A stretch of 64,000 nt of DNA from Myxococcales bacterium. GTDB lineage: Bacteria > Myxococcota_A > Polyangia > Nannocystales > Nannocystaceae. The stretch spans positions 186,001 through 250,000 of the forward strand of contig JACKDU010000004.1 of the NCBI GenBank assembly GCA_020633335.1. Reading direction: 5' to 3'. The stretch's first letter is position 1; each line of letters starts with the position of its first letter. The notes under the pieces were generated by a model. That model saw only the letters and a program-made list of their open reading frames with translations. It was not told where the DNA came from and made no database searches. Below are positions 55,071 through 63,900 of this stretch, in pieces. The position numbers were made by a program, and so were the translations under genes.

Positions 55071-57541
55071 GCCGGCCGGGTCGGCCGCCCGTGGTGATGG
55101 ACGGGGTGCGGGAGCGAGTCGGCGATCATCGTGTCGCGGATCTTCGCCCGCGCCCGATCGATCACCCGCTCGTAGTGGCTCCAGAGCACCTCCTGGGCGC
55201 GCTGGTGGGTGCAGGTCTCGGCGTAGCGGCGGCCGGTCGCGCCCATCTTCTCGCGGAGGCCCGGGCGGCCGAACATCTCGCGGACCGCCTCGATCCACGC
55301 GTCGGTCGCGTGGGCCGGCAGCACCCAGCCGGTCTCGTTGTGGCGGACGATCTCGCCGGGGCCGCCCTCGTCGGCGACCAGCGCCGGGACCCCGGAGGCG
55401 AGCGACTCGAGGACGACGTTGCCGAAGGTGTCGGTGGTCGACGGGAAGACGAAGAGGTCGCTCGAGGCGAAGGCCCGCGCGAGCTCCGCGCCCTTGAGGT
55501 AGCCGGTGAAGGCGACCGGGAGCCCGGCGAGCTCGGCCTTCATGGTGTCGAGCCACTGGCCGTCGCCGACCACCGCGAGCTCGACGTCGTCGCCGGCCTC
55601 GCGCATCCGCCGGAAGATCTCGACGAGGAAGGGGACGTTCTTCTCGACCGAGACCCGGCCGACGTAGAGGAGGGTGTTCTTGCCGCGGAGCCCGTAGCTC
55701 CGCCAGAAGGCGGTGTCGCGCATCCGCGGGTGGAAGACCTCGGCGTCGACGCCCCGGAGGATCACGTGGATCTTCTCCTGCCGGACCCCCTGGCGGGCGA
55801 TCAGCTCGCCGGCGGCGTAGCTCGGGACCAGGACGTTCTCGACCGCGTTGTAGAACATCCGCGCGTAGGCGCGGACGACCCGCTCGATCGTCTTGTCGCG
55901 GAGGATCAGCGAGACGTACTCGGCGACGTTGGTGTGGTACTGGCCGATGATCGGGATCCCGAGGATGTAGCAGCCGAGCATCGCCAGGACGCCGATCGGC
56001 CCGGGCGACGAGACCTGCACGAGGTCGATCTCGTTGGCGTCGAGCCAGCGGACCAGATCGACCAGGCTCGGCCAGCCGAGGATGATCTCGCCGCCGTCGA
56101 TCGTCAGCGGGAAATTGCCGAGGGTGGCGAAGCGGGCGATCCAGGGGGCGTCGGGCTCGGGCGGCGCCTTGCCGGTCTCGACGCCGCAGAGGAAGACGCC
56201 CTTCCCCGAGCGCCGCATCTCCTTGACGATCCGCCGGAGGCCGAGGGAGACGCCGTTGATCTCGTCGATCGTGTCCGAGAAGATCGCGACGTTGCGCGGC
56301 TTCTCGAGGGGCGCCGGCAGCTCGAGCCAGGAGTAGAAGGCGTCGGCCCGCCGCCGCTCGCCGTAGAAGAAGCGGTAGCCGAAGTAGTAGGGGATGTTGA
56401 AGAGCGCGAGGCGGAGGAGGGTCGGGATCTCGTCGATCAGCACCTCGGGGTCGAAGGTGCGGACCGCCGAGCCGACCTGATCGAAGCTCGCGCGGAAGGC
56501 CTTGAGGAGCGAGGTGTGGATCAGCTCGTAGATCTCGTCATGGATCTCGGGCTTGTGCCCCTCCTCGATCACCCGCTCCGGCGTCACCATCCGCTCGGCC
56601 TCGGCGATCGTCTCGATCGCCGCCGGGATCAGGCGCTGGAGCACCGGCGGGAGCTCGCTCGGGTCCTCCGGGAGCTCGCGGGTCCGGACGGTCTCGATGA
56701 GCCGGACCATCGTCTGGTTCGAGCCGCTCTTGTGGGTCTTGCGGAGGTAATTGACCGCGCCGATGTAGGCGGTGTGGGCGTAGGAGCGGCCGGTCTTCTC
56801 GAAGCCGGCGACCCGGTTGCGATCGCCGTCGATCGCCGCCCGCAGCCCCGCGAAGGTCGCCGGGCCCTCGTACTCGACGTAGGCCCGGGCCATGGTCACG
56901 CCGGAGTGGTCGTCGGAGCCCGCGGTGATCCGCCAGCCGCGCTCGAGGCAGGCCGGAGCGATGTCGTAGTCGTTGGCCCAGCGCTCGAGGGTCTCGCGGG
57001 GGACCCGGGTGATCAGGTCGCGGAGGAGCTGCTCGTGGCTCGGATCCTTCTGGCCGTTGATCACCTCGATCGTCGGGAAGAGGAGGAGCGACTTGCGGAG
57101 GATCTCGGGCCCGAGGCGGAGGTTGACCGCCGAGAGGGGGTGGGCCATCGAGTGGAGGATCCCCTCGCGGCGGAGGTAGGGCGCGAGCTCGTAGACGTTG
57201 TAGCGGAGCCGCTGGATCTCGCGGTGCTGGGCCTCGGTGATCCCGTAGGCGAGGACGTGGACGATGCAGCCGTTCTCCGGGAAGCGAGCCGAGATTTCCT
57301 CGGAGATGAAGACATGTGGTCCGAGGTGGGCGATCTCGAGGACGCCGTCGATCGAGTCGTGGTCGGTGATCGTCACCGCGGTCATCCCGCGGGCGAGGAG
57401 CCGATCATGGATGTCCCGCGGCTCCGAGTAGCACTCGTGGACCTCGAGGGTGTTGAGGAGCATCGGCTTCATCGTCCCCGAGTGTTTCGAGTGGACGTGA
57501 AGGTCGATCCGCTGGGTCGGCGGGTCTCGATCGATAGACAC
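55067..57541 (-). CDS. PHP-domain metallophosphoesterase fused to GT4 glycosyltransferase
   Basis: 824 residues from GTG 57541, with GGAGA just upstream. Residues ~10-290 are a PHP domain with metal motifs DLHVHSKHSG, TITDHDSIDG, HSMAHPLSA and TAGSDDHSG. Residues ~300-400 are a helical linker. Residues ~410-780 are a GT4 domain with EINGVSLGLRRI, LLYVGRVSVEKNVPFLV, VVGDGQWLD and FPSTTDTFGNVVLESLASG. This order implies cleavage of a phosphate from a product or precursor of the glycosyl transfer, but that is inference. It is coupled to the MJ1255-type GT by GTGA. Confidence 0.9.
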   Translation of the reverse strand: MSIDRDPPTQRIDLHVHSKHSGTMKPMLLNTLEVHECYSEPRDIHDRLLARGMTAVTITDHDSIDGVLEIAHLGPHVFISEEISARFPENGCIVHVLAYGITEAQHREIQRLRYNVYELAPYLRREGILHSMAHPLSAVNLRLGPEILRKSLLLFPTIEVINGQKDPSHEQLLRDLITRVPRETLERWANDYDIAPACLERGWRITAGSDDHSGVTMARAYVEYEGPATFAGLRAAIDGDRNRVAGFEKTGRSYAHTAYIGAVNYLRKTHKSGSNQTMVRLIETVRTRELPEDPSELPPVLQRLIPAAIETIAEAERMVTPERVIEEGHKPEIHDEIYELIHTSLLKAFRASFDQVGSAVRTFDPEVLIDEIPTLLRLALFNIPYYFGYRFFYGERRRADAFYSWLELPAPLEKPRNVAIFSDTIDEINGVSLGLRRIVKEMRRSGKGVFLCGVETGKAPPEPDAPWIARFATLGNFPLTIDGGEIILGWPSLVDLVRWLDANEIDLVQVSSPGPIGVLAMLGCYILGIPIIGQYHTNVAEYVSLILRDKTIERVVRAYARMFYNAVENVLVPSYAAGELIARQGVRQEKIHVILRGVDAEVFHPRMRDTAFWRSYGLRGKNTLLYVGRVSVEKNVPFLVEIFRRMREAGDDVELAVVGDGQWLDTMKAELAGLPVAFTGYLKGAELARAFASSDLFVFPSTTDTFGNVVLESLASGVPALVADEGGPGEIVRHNETGWVLPAHATDAWIEAVREMFGRPGLREKMGATGRRYAETCTHQRAQEVLWSHYERVIDRARAKIRDTMIADSLPHPVHHHGRPTRPA

Positions 57542-57663
57542 GACAAGTCTCCGGGCGAATGAGAGTTAACGGGCCGGGCGAGGCTGATTTGCCACGAAAT
57601 CCTGCACCCAGGGAGGGGGCAAGGCGAGAAAACGTGACGCTCGTAGAGCTTCCTCCGATTCGA

Positions 57664-57696
57664 GTGACACGAGTCACGATGAAGTGAACATCTTCA
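57664..57696. promoter_or_regulatory. Adjacent inverted repeats in an AT-richer divergent intergenic region
   Basis: GTGAC and GTCAC flank a four-base loop (57664-57677). Just beyond, TGAAG and CTTCA flank seven bases (57680-57696). They lie in the 284-bp gap between the PHP-GT4 gene (-) and the SEC-C gene (+), in a stretch less GC-rich than the neighbours. A regulator or promoter site is possible. No clear -35/-10 was seen. Confidence 0.3.
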
Positions 57697-57825
57697 CAGT
57701 CCGCATTGACGGTTATGGGGCTCTCAACCCCCGCCTTGCCGCGCAGAGACTTGCACACGACGCAATCTCTTTCACACCCAGGGGCCGAGTGTCCGCCCCG
57801 TCGGCGGGCTGCTAGCGTCGCGCGG

Positions 57826-58041
<216 letters not shown>

Positions 58042-58101
58042 GGGCCGCCCGGCCCCCTGGCCCCAGCGACATGTCGCTTTGGACATGACGCAAGGGCGAG
58101 G

Positions 58102-58617
58102 CTAGCGGTCGGCGGCGATCTCGTCGAGGAGGCGATCGCAGCCCGCCTCGAGGAGGTGGTAGATCGCGCGGAAGCCCTCGATCCCGCCGCCGACCGGATC
58201 GGCGACGTCGAGCTCGCGGCCCTCCGCCCGCGGATCGAGGATGCGGCGGAAGAGGCGGATCTCGGCCCGGATCGGCGCCTGCGGTCCGAAGGCCGAGGGC
58301 CCGAGGAGGCGGCGGATCTCGCCGTGGACCAGGCGATCCATGACGATCACCTCGTCGAAGGTGTAGAAGTCGTCGCGGATGAGCTGGCGCGCCCGACCCT
58401 CGAGCGCGATCCCGTGCTCGGCCGCGACCGCGACGCTGAGCTGGTGGGGATCGGCGCCGGCCCAGGCCGAGACGCCGGCGCTGTCGATCCGCACCTGATC
58501 CTCGAGCCCGCGCTCGCGCGCGCGGTGGCGGAAGATCCCCTCGGCCAGCGGCGAGCGGCAGATGTTCGCGTAGCAGACGAAGAGGACCCCGCGCGGGGCC
58601 GTGGCGATCGCGGCCAT
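58102..58617 (-). CDS. Low molecular weight protein-tyrosine phosphatase family protein
   Basis: 171 residues. The P-loop VCYANICRSP has nucleophile Cys15 and Arg21 (CX5R), and the general-acid region is DVADPVGGG (Asp140), though the usual Tyr after DP is Val. Usual size is ~150 aa. It could dephosphorylate tyrosine, or act on arsenate or other substrates. Its ATG overlaps the stop of the upstream lipoprotein gene by one base (TGATG). Confidence 0.87.
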   Translation of the reverse strand: MAAIATAPRGVLFVCYANICRSPLAEGIFRHRARERGLEDQVRIDSAGVSAWAGADPHQLSVAVAAEHGIALEGRARQLIRDDFYTFDEVIVMDRLVHGEIRRLLGPSAFGPQAPIRAEIRLFRRILDPRAEGRELDVADPVGGGIEGFRAIYHLLEAGCDRLLDEIAADR

Positions 58618-59369
58618 CAGCGGATCAGCGCCTGCACCTTGGGGTCGTCCTTGACCAGCTCAAAGAGGGGATCGTAGCCGACGGTCTTGAGCAGCTTCTT
58701 GCCGCCGCGCTTCTTGACCTCCTCGAGGTGGGTGATCGTCCCCGGGATGTCGCCGGCGAGGACCGTCATCTTGGCGAGGTTGAAGCTCGCGTCGGCGTTC
58801 TTGGGGTCCTTGTCGCGGGCCCACTCGAAGAACTTCTGAGCGCGCTCGCCGTCGCCCATCAGGGCCTCGCCGCGCGCGTTCGCGGCCTTGGCGAGATCGG
58901 CCACCTCGGCGCCCGCGGCCTCGGCCTCGGCGAGCGCCTTCTCGGCGCGGTCGTCCTTGGTCTTCTTGCTCTTCACCTCGGCGAGGAGCTTGTCGATCGC
59001 CGCGGCCGCGTCGTCGCCGGCGGCCTCGACCCCGTCTGCCTCGCCGCCGGCGCTGGCGGCCGCGTCCGCGCCCGCCGCCTCGCCACCCGCAGCCTCGCCC
59101 GCAGCCTCGCCGCCCGAGCCGGCCTTCTCGCCCCCGGCCTTCTCGTCGCCGGCCTTCTCGTCCCCGGCCTTCTCGTCCCCGGCCTTCTCCGCGCCCGCAG
59201 ACGCGCCCTCCGCGGGCTTCTCCGCGCCCTCCGCCGCCCCCTCGGCCGGGGCCGCGGGCGTCTTCTCGCCCTCCTTGCCGGCGGCGCCGGGCTTGTCGCC
59301 GCCGCAGGCGAGGGCGGTGCAGAGGACCAAGAGAGCGGGCAACGTCGCGGGTCTGCGCATGGCCGGCAT
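58617..59369 (-). CDS. Lipoprotein with Ala/Gly/Glu low-complexity linker and TPR-like C-terminus
   Basis: About 250 residues from ATG 59369 or 59360. Lipobox LALACGG is followed by ~100 residues of Ala/Gly/Glu/Lys repeats, including four near-identical EKAGD units. The C-terminal ~130 residues look like TPR repeats (FFEWARDKDPKNADASFNLA, PGTITHLEEVKKRGGKK). It is coupled to the LMW phosphatase. Function unknown. Confidence 0.7.
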   Translation of the reverse strand: MPAMRRPATLPALLVLCTALACGGDKPGAAGKEGEKTPAAPAEGAAEGAEKPAEGASAGAEKAGDEKAGDEKAGDEKAGGEKAGSGGEAAGEAAGGEAAGADAAASAGGEADGVEAAGDDAAAAIDKLLAEVKSKKTKDDRAEKALAEAEAAGAEVADLAKAANARGEALMGDGERAQKFFEWARDKDPKNADASFNLAKMTVLAGDIPGTITHLEEVKKRGGKKLLKTVGYDPLFELVKDDPKVQALIR

Positions 59370-59455
59370 GCTAACCCCAGGGGGCCCCCCCAGCCAACCG
59401 TCGACGAGCGCCGATTGTGGGCGCCGGGGCGCATGGCGTATCGTTGCGCCTGCCC

Positions 59456-61150
59456 ATGCTGCTACCGGCTCCATTGGTGCTCACCCTCCTGGCGCCGCCC
59501 CCAGCGGCCGACCTCGAAGCGAAGGTCAAGGCGATCTTCGACGACAAGTGCGTCTCCTGCCATGACAAGGGCGACGACCTCGTCCTCTCAGGCGCCCTCG
59601 AGGCCCTCGTCAAGGTGAAGGGGGCGACCGGCACGCCGATGGTCGCCCCCGGCAAGCCCGACGAGAGCTACCTCGTGGTCAAGCTGGTCGGCGGCAAGGG
59701 GATGGACGGCGACCTGATGCCGATGGGCGACGACCCGCTCCCGAAGAAGGAGATCGAGGCCGTCCGCGCCTGGATCAGCGCCCTCGGCGACAAGGGCGGC
59801 GGCGCGGCCCCGACGCCCGCGGCCGCGCCGGCGCCGACGGAGGCCCCCGCGAAGAGCGGGCCGACGGCCGCCGAGCTCGAGCCCAAGGTCGCGGCGCTCT
59901 TCGAAGAGAAGTGCAACATGTGCCACGACACCGGCGCGGAGGAGGTGGTCCTGAGCGGCTCGCTCGCCCACCTGACCACCGACAAGGGGGTCAACGGCCA
60001 GCCCTTCATCGTCCCCGGCGACGTCGAGGCCTCCTACCTCTGGGTGAAGCTCAAGGGCGGGCCGAAGATGCAGGGCGAGCTGATGCCGATGGGCGACGAC
60101 CCGCTCGGCGAGGCCGAGATGGCGCTGGTCCGCGACTACATCGTCGCCCTCGCCGGCGGCGGCGAGGAGGGCGGCGGCGGCGAGGTCCAGGGCCCGAGCG
60201 CCGGCGGCGGCGTCGAGATCGGCGGCGACACGGGCGAGGACGTGGGACCGAGCGACGGGGGCGGCGAGGACGACGAGCCGGTCAAGCGCTCCGTCCCCTT
60301 CCACGGGACCTTCCAGCACAACCTGCCGACCACCGCCGCCCTCGGCAAGCGGCGCTTCGAGTTCCGGATCGACCACCGCTTCGGTCGGGTCGGCACCGAG
60401 CGCGGCGCCTTCGGCCTCGACGCCGGCGTGGTGATGAGCGTCGGCTTCGCCTACGGGATCACCGACGGCCTCGACGTCCTCCTCCGCCGCAGCAACTCGC
60501 GCAAGGACTACGAGCTCGGGGTCAAGTACATCCCCCTCCGCCAGGAGGCCGGCGCGCCCCTCAGCGTCGGCGGCTTCGTCTCGCTCGAGTACCTCCGCGA
60601 CTTCAAGACCAACTCGTCAAACCCCTGGGTCGGCAACTTCCAGGCGATGGTGAGCCGCCTCTGGTTCGATCGCTGGAGCACGATGCTCCTGGTCGGCTAC
60701 TACCTCCGGACCAACCACGCCGCCAACGTCACCTACGACTTCGGCGACGGCAAGGGCCCGGTGGCCGCCCGCGACACCCGCAACTCCCTCGGGATCGGCG
60801 TCGCCTCGAGCGTCTGGCTCGGCAAGCGCAAGCGCTGGGGCGTCGACATGGAGTACCACCTGCCGATCCCCTCGGATAAGTTCTACTACAACGGCGGCAA
60901 CGCCGACCCGAACGGCTCGAAGATCGGCTCGTGGTCGCTCGGCGCCTCCTACTTCTCCGGGCTCCACTACTTCCAGATCTTCCTGAACAACACCCGGGAG
61001 ATCCACACCAACCTCTACGGCCCCGGCGGTCAGACGAAGAACCCCTTCGAAAACCGCGGAAACTTCTTCCTCGGCTTCAACCTCAGCCGCAAGTGGACGA
61101 TCAAGGCCGGCTCCAAGAAGAACAAGAAGACCACGAAGGAGGCCAAGTGA
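59456..61150 (+). CDS. Secreted diheme c-type cytochrome fused to beta-barrel (DUF5777-like)
   Basis: 564 residues from ATG 59456. A signal peptide is followed by two PSCyt1-like cytochrome domains, each with one heme site: C-V-S-C-H (residues 32-36) and C-N-M-C-H (153-157), each with a downstream LMPMGDDPL axial-Met region. A Gly/Glu linker (~235-285) leads to a C-terminal beta-barrel (~290-560: FQHNLPTTAALGKRRFEFRI, LGASYFSGLHYFQIFLNN). A Lys-rich tail ends it. It likely anchors electron transfer to the outer membrane. Its stop overlaps the next start. Confidence 0.82.
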   Translation: MLLPAPLVLTLLAPPPAADLEAKVKAIFDDKCVSCHDKGDDLVLSGALEALVKVKGATGTPMVAPGKPDESYLVVKLVGGKGMDGDLMPMGDDPLPKKEIEAVRAWISALGDKGGGAAPTPAAAPAPTEAPAKSGPTAAELEPKVAALFEEKCNMCHDTGAEEVVLSGSLAHLTTDKGVNGQPFIVPGDVEASYLWVKLKGGPKMQGELMPMGDDPLGEAEMALVRDYIVALAGGGEEGGGGEVQGPSAGGGVEIGGDTGEDVGPSDGGGEDDEPVKRSVPFHGTFQHNLPTTAALGKRRFEFRIDHRFGRVGTERGAFGLDAGVVMSVGFAYGITDGLDVLLRRSNSRKDYELGVKYIPLRQEAGAPLSVGGFVSLEYLRDFKTNSSNPWVGNFQAMVSRLWFDRWSTMLLVGYYLRTNHAANVTYDFGDGKGPVAARDTRNSLGIGVASSVWLGKRKRWGVDMEYHLPIPSDKFYYNGGNADPNGSKIGSWSLGASYFSGLHYFQIFLNNTREIHTNLYGPGGQTKNPFENRGNFFLGFNLSRKWTIKAGSKKNKKTTKEAK

Positions 61151-61953
61151 TGCGCGCCTCGACCTCGCTCGCCCCTCGCCCGCTCATCGCCCTCGCCGCC
61201 CTCGCGCTCGTCGCCGGCTGCGGCGATCTCGAGCCCCTCGACACCACCGGTGGCGGCGGCTCGTCGACCGTCCCGCCGGACGTCCGCGCCGCCTTCGCCG
61301 GATCCTGCGCGACCGCGGGCTGCCACGACGCGGCTACCCACGCCGGCAACCTCTCGCTCGCCGACGCCGACCTCGACTCGCTGGTCGGCGCGCCCTCGAG
61401 CGCCGGGATCCCGATGGTGACGATCGGCGACATCGCCGAGTCCTACATCGCGATCAAGATGCTCCCGGACGACGTCCGCTCGTCGCTCGGGGTCGAGCGG
61501 GCCGGCGCCCGGATGCCGACGACCGGCGACTTCACCAACCCCAACAACCAGCTGATCCTCGCCTGGATCGCCGGCGCCGAGTTCCCGAGCGACACCGGCG
61601 ACACCACCAGCGGCGGCGACGGCATGGTCACCTTCGCCGACGACATCTGGCCGCTCTTCGAGATGCGCTGCATCGCCTGCCACGGCGCCGCGCCGAGCGA
61701 CGCGCTCAACGGCAACCTCTCGTTCACGATGGCCGACGCCTACGACAAGCTGGTCGGCGCGGCGTCGATCGACGTGCCGTCGATGAACCAGATCGAGCCG
61801 AACGACCCCGCGAACTCCTACACCCTCCACAAGCTCAAGAACACCCAGGCGACGGTCGGCGGCGCCGGCATGCAGATGCCGATCGGCGCGGCCCTCGACG
61901 ACGCCGACATCCAGATGGTCGAGGACTGGATCAACGCCGGCGCGCCGATGTGA
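61150..61953 (+). CDS. Diheme c-type cytochrome lipoprotein with an atypical C-x4-C-H site
   Basis: 267 residues from ATG 61150 (TGATG overlap with the barrel-cytochrome gene). Lipobox LVAGC (Cys24) is followed by C-A-T-A-G-C-H (residues 53-59, CX4CH) and a canonical C-I-A-C-H (174-178). Met-rich axial regions (ARMPTTGDF, MQMPIGAALD) lie after each. Surface lipid anchoring and translational coupling suggest the two proteins form one redox unit (inference). Confidence 0.83.
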   Translation: MRASTSLAPRPLIALAALALVAGCGDLEPLDTTGGGGSSTVPPDVRAAFAGSCATAGCHDAATHAGNLSLADADLDSLVGAPSSAGIPMVTIGDIAESYIAIKMLPDDVRSSLGVERAGARMPTTGDFTNPNNQLILAWIAGAEFPSDTGDTTSGGDGMVTFADDIWPLFEMRCIACHGAAPSDALNGNLSFTMADAYDKLVGAASIDVPSMNQIEPNDPANSYTLHKLKNTQATVGGAGMQMPIGAALDDADIQMVEDWINAGAPM

Positions 61954-61963
61954 GGGCCGGAGG

Positions 61964-62272
61964 ATGAGCGACGCGGAGGGCGAGCGCGGGCGAGCGCGGG
62001 CCCGCGCCCGGGTCCGCGGGCGGGTCCAGGGCGTCTACTACCGGGCGAGCAGCGCCGACGAGGCCCGCCGCCTCGGGCTCGTGGGCTGGGTCCGCAACCT
62101 CGCCGACGGGGGCGTCGAGCTCTGCGCCGAGGGGCCGCGGGCCGACGTCGAGGCGCTCCTCGAGTGGTGCCGGCGGGGACCGCCGGCGGCCCGTGTCGAC
62201 GCCCTCGAGGTCGAGTGGATCGACCTCGAGCCGGACGGGCGCGCCGCGGGCTTCGTGATCCGCCGCGGCTAG
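61964..62272 (+). CDS. Acylphosphatase
   Basis: 102 residues. The catalytic Arg27 is in GRVQGVYYRAS and the catalytic Asn45 is in GWVRNLADGGVE, with the C-terminal sheet. The enzyme hydrolyses carboxyl phosphates such as acetyl phosphate and 1,3-bisphosphoglycerate in the cytoplasm. It starts ten bases after the cytochrome stop and may be co-transcribed. Confidence 0.93.
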   Translation: MSDAEGERGRARARARVRGRVQGVYYRASSADEARRLGLVGWVRNLADGGVELCAEGPRADVEALLEWCRRGPPAARVDALEVEWIDLEPDGRAAGFVIRRG

Positions 62273-62287
62273 GAGGGCCGCGTCGCG

Positions 62288-62995
62288 CTAGCTCGCCGGG
62301 GTCGGCGGGAAGTTGCGGTAGATGTCGCCGCGGTCCTGGTAGAGGTGCCAGAAGGACCCGGCGATCGCGTCGGGGTCGAGGCCGGAGTCGCCCTGGGCGA
62401 AGGCGGTCCCCTTGACCATCCCCATCACGACGATCGAGCCGACGAAGATCCCGTCGCCCTTGAGCGCGTGGTGGAGGACGCCGGTGAGCTTGTGCTGGGC
62501 CGCCTTGGCGACCCCGAGGCCCATCGTCCGCCACTGCGTGATCATCTGGTCGACCGGGTCGGCGTAGAAGGCGAAGCCGCCGCCGGTCACCAGGACCGCG
62601 GCCTCGCCCGCCTGCGCCCGGAGATCGGGGAGCGCCGCCTGGACCGCCGCGACCTCACCGACGACGCCGACGTCGAGGACCGCGCGGAGCTCCGCGGGAT
62701 CGCAGGTCGTCAGGTCCCCGGCGGCGCCGCGGTAGGCGTTCCAGTGGATCACCGTGATCGGCCCGAGCGCGTCGTGGACCTCGCTCACCATCCGCTCGAT
62801 CGCCGCGGCGTCGCCGAGGTCGCAGGGGAAGGCCTTCGCGGTCACGCCCGCGTCGGCGAGCGCCTGCACGCCAGCCGCGAGGCGCTCGGCGTTGCGGGCG
62901 ACGAGCGCCACCTGGAAGCCCTCGGCGCCGAACTTGCGGGCGACCGCGGAGGAGATGCCAGGGCCGTAGCCACAGATCAGGATCGTCTTCGCCAT
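62288..62995 (-). CDS. Short-chain dehydrogenase/reductase family protein without a clear YxxxK
   Basis: 235 residues. The Rossmann motif ICGYGPGISSAVA and NAERLAAGV, plus the D-L after the acidic stretch, are SDR-like. The normal Tyr-x-x-x-Lys is replaced by a segment GVAKAAQH in which Lys lacks the preceding Tyr. Either catalysis differs or the protein only binds NAD(P). The substrate is unknown. Confidence 0.8.
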   Translation of the reverse strand: MAKTILICGYGPGISSAVARKFGAEGFQVALVARNAERLAAGVQALADAGVTAKAFPCDLGDAAAIERMVSEVHDALGPITVIHWNAYRGAAGDLTTCDPAELRAVLDVGVVGEVAAVQAALPDLRAQAGEAAVLVTGGGFAFYADPVDQMITQWRTMGLGVAKAAQHKLTGVLHHALKGDGIFVGSIVVMGMVKGTAFAQGDSGLDPDAIAGSFWHLYQDRGDIYRNFPPTPAS

Positions 62996-63165
62996 GCGGC
63001 GGTTCTATCACGCCGCGGGCGCTCCGAGATCGCCGAGGCCCGGGGCCCGCGCCCCCCACGGAGGCGTCGCCGCCCTCCCCCAGCGCAATTCGGCCCGCCA
63101 CGCCCGCGCCAGCAACACCTGCCCCTTTGGACAGGCTTCGCCGAGACCGCGCGCGTCCGAGCCGC

Positions 63166-63900
63166 TCAGGCGAGCTCGGGGAAGAAGCGCGCGCTCATCC
63201 GCTCGATCAGCGCCACAAGGTTGCGGTGGGAGCGGGCGATCTCGCGGACCGGGTGGTCGTAGGGCGGGCGGATGATGTTCCCGAGGTAGCCGAAGATCGT
63301 CGCGTCGACGGTGGTCGGCCGCTCGCCGAAGAAGAAGGGCTTCGAGTCGAGGTAGTCGGCGAGCGCCCCGAAGTCGGCGCCGGCGAGGATCAGCAGCTCG
63401 GCGGTGGTGTGGCGGCCGATCCCGTGGCCGTGCATCTGCCCGAGCACCTCATCCCGAAACTGATCGGTCCGGGCGTTCGCGTCGGCCGCGCTCATCTCGG
63501 GGTGGAGGAGGGCCGCCAGCGCCGGCCGGTGCTGCGGCCAGTTGGTCTCGCCGTAGCGCTGATCGACCATGTGCCAGTAGACCTGCTCCTTGAGGAGGCG
63601 GCGGAAGGCGATCGAGATCGCTCGGTGGACCTTGCTGAGCCCGGCGTCGGGATCGACGCCGAGGTCGCGGCGGAGGCGCTCGATGATCAGGGTCGAGTCG
63701 CCGAGCATCTCGCCGCGGTACTCGATGAAGGGGACCTTGCCCTTGGGGGCGTTCGCCATGTCGAGGCGGGTCGAGACCTCGTAGGGGATCTCGGCGAGGC
63801 GGAGCCAGGTCTCGAGCTTGGCGCAGGCGGGGGAGAGGCTGGGGAGGCCCCAGACCGCGGGGAGGGTGTGCAGCGTCAGGATCGGCTCGCTCGTCGCCAT
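63166..63900 (-). CDS. Failed axon connections (Fax)-like glutathione S-transferase family protein
   Basis: 244 residues from ATG 63900. The N-terminal thioredoxin-like domain has PSLSPACAKLETWLRLAEIP, NAPKGKVPFIEYRG and a SxxI-like DSTLIIERL. The C-terminal helical domain has YLDSKPFFFGERPTTVDATI, as in Fax/metaxin-type GSTs of animals and many bacteria. Such proteins may bind glutathione or another thiol. No partner gene is obvious. The last 100 bp of the window show nothing I can support. Confidence 0.85.
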   Translation of the reverse strand: MATSEPILTLHTLPAVWGLPSLSPACAKLETWLRLAEIPYEVSTRLDMANAPKGKVPFIEYRGEMLGDSTLIIERLRRDLGVDPDAGLSKVHRAISIAFRRLLKEQVYWHMVDQRYGETNWPQHRPALAALLHPEMSAADANARTDQFRDEVLGQMHGHGIGRHTTAELLILAGADFGALADYLDSKPFFFGERPTTVDATIFGYLGNIIRPPYDHPVREIARSHRNLVALIERMSARFFPELA

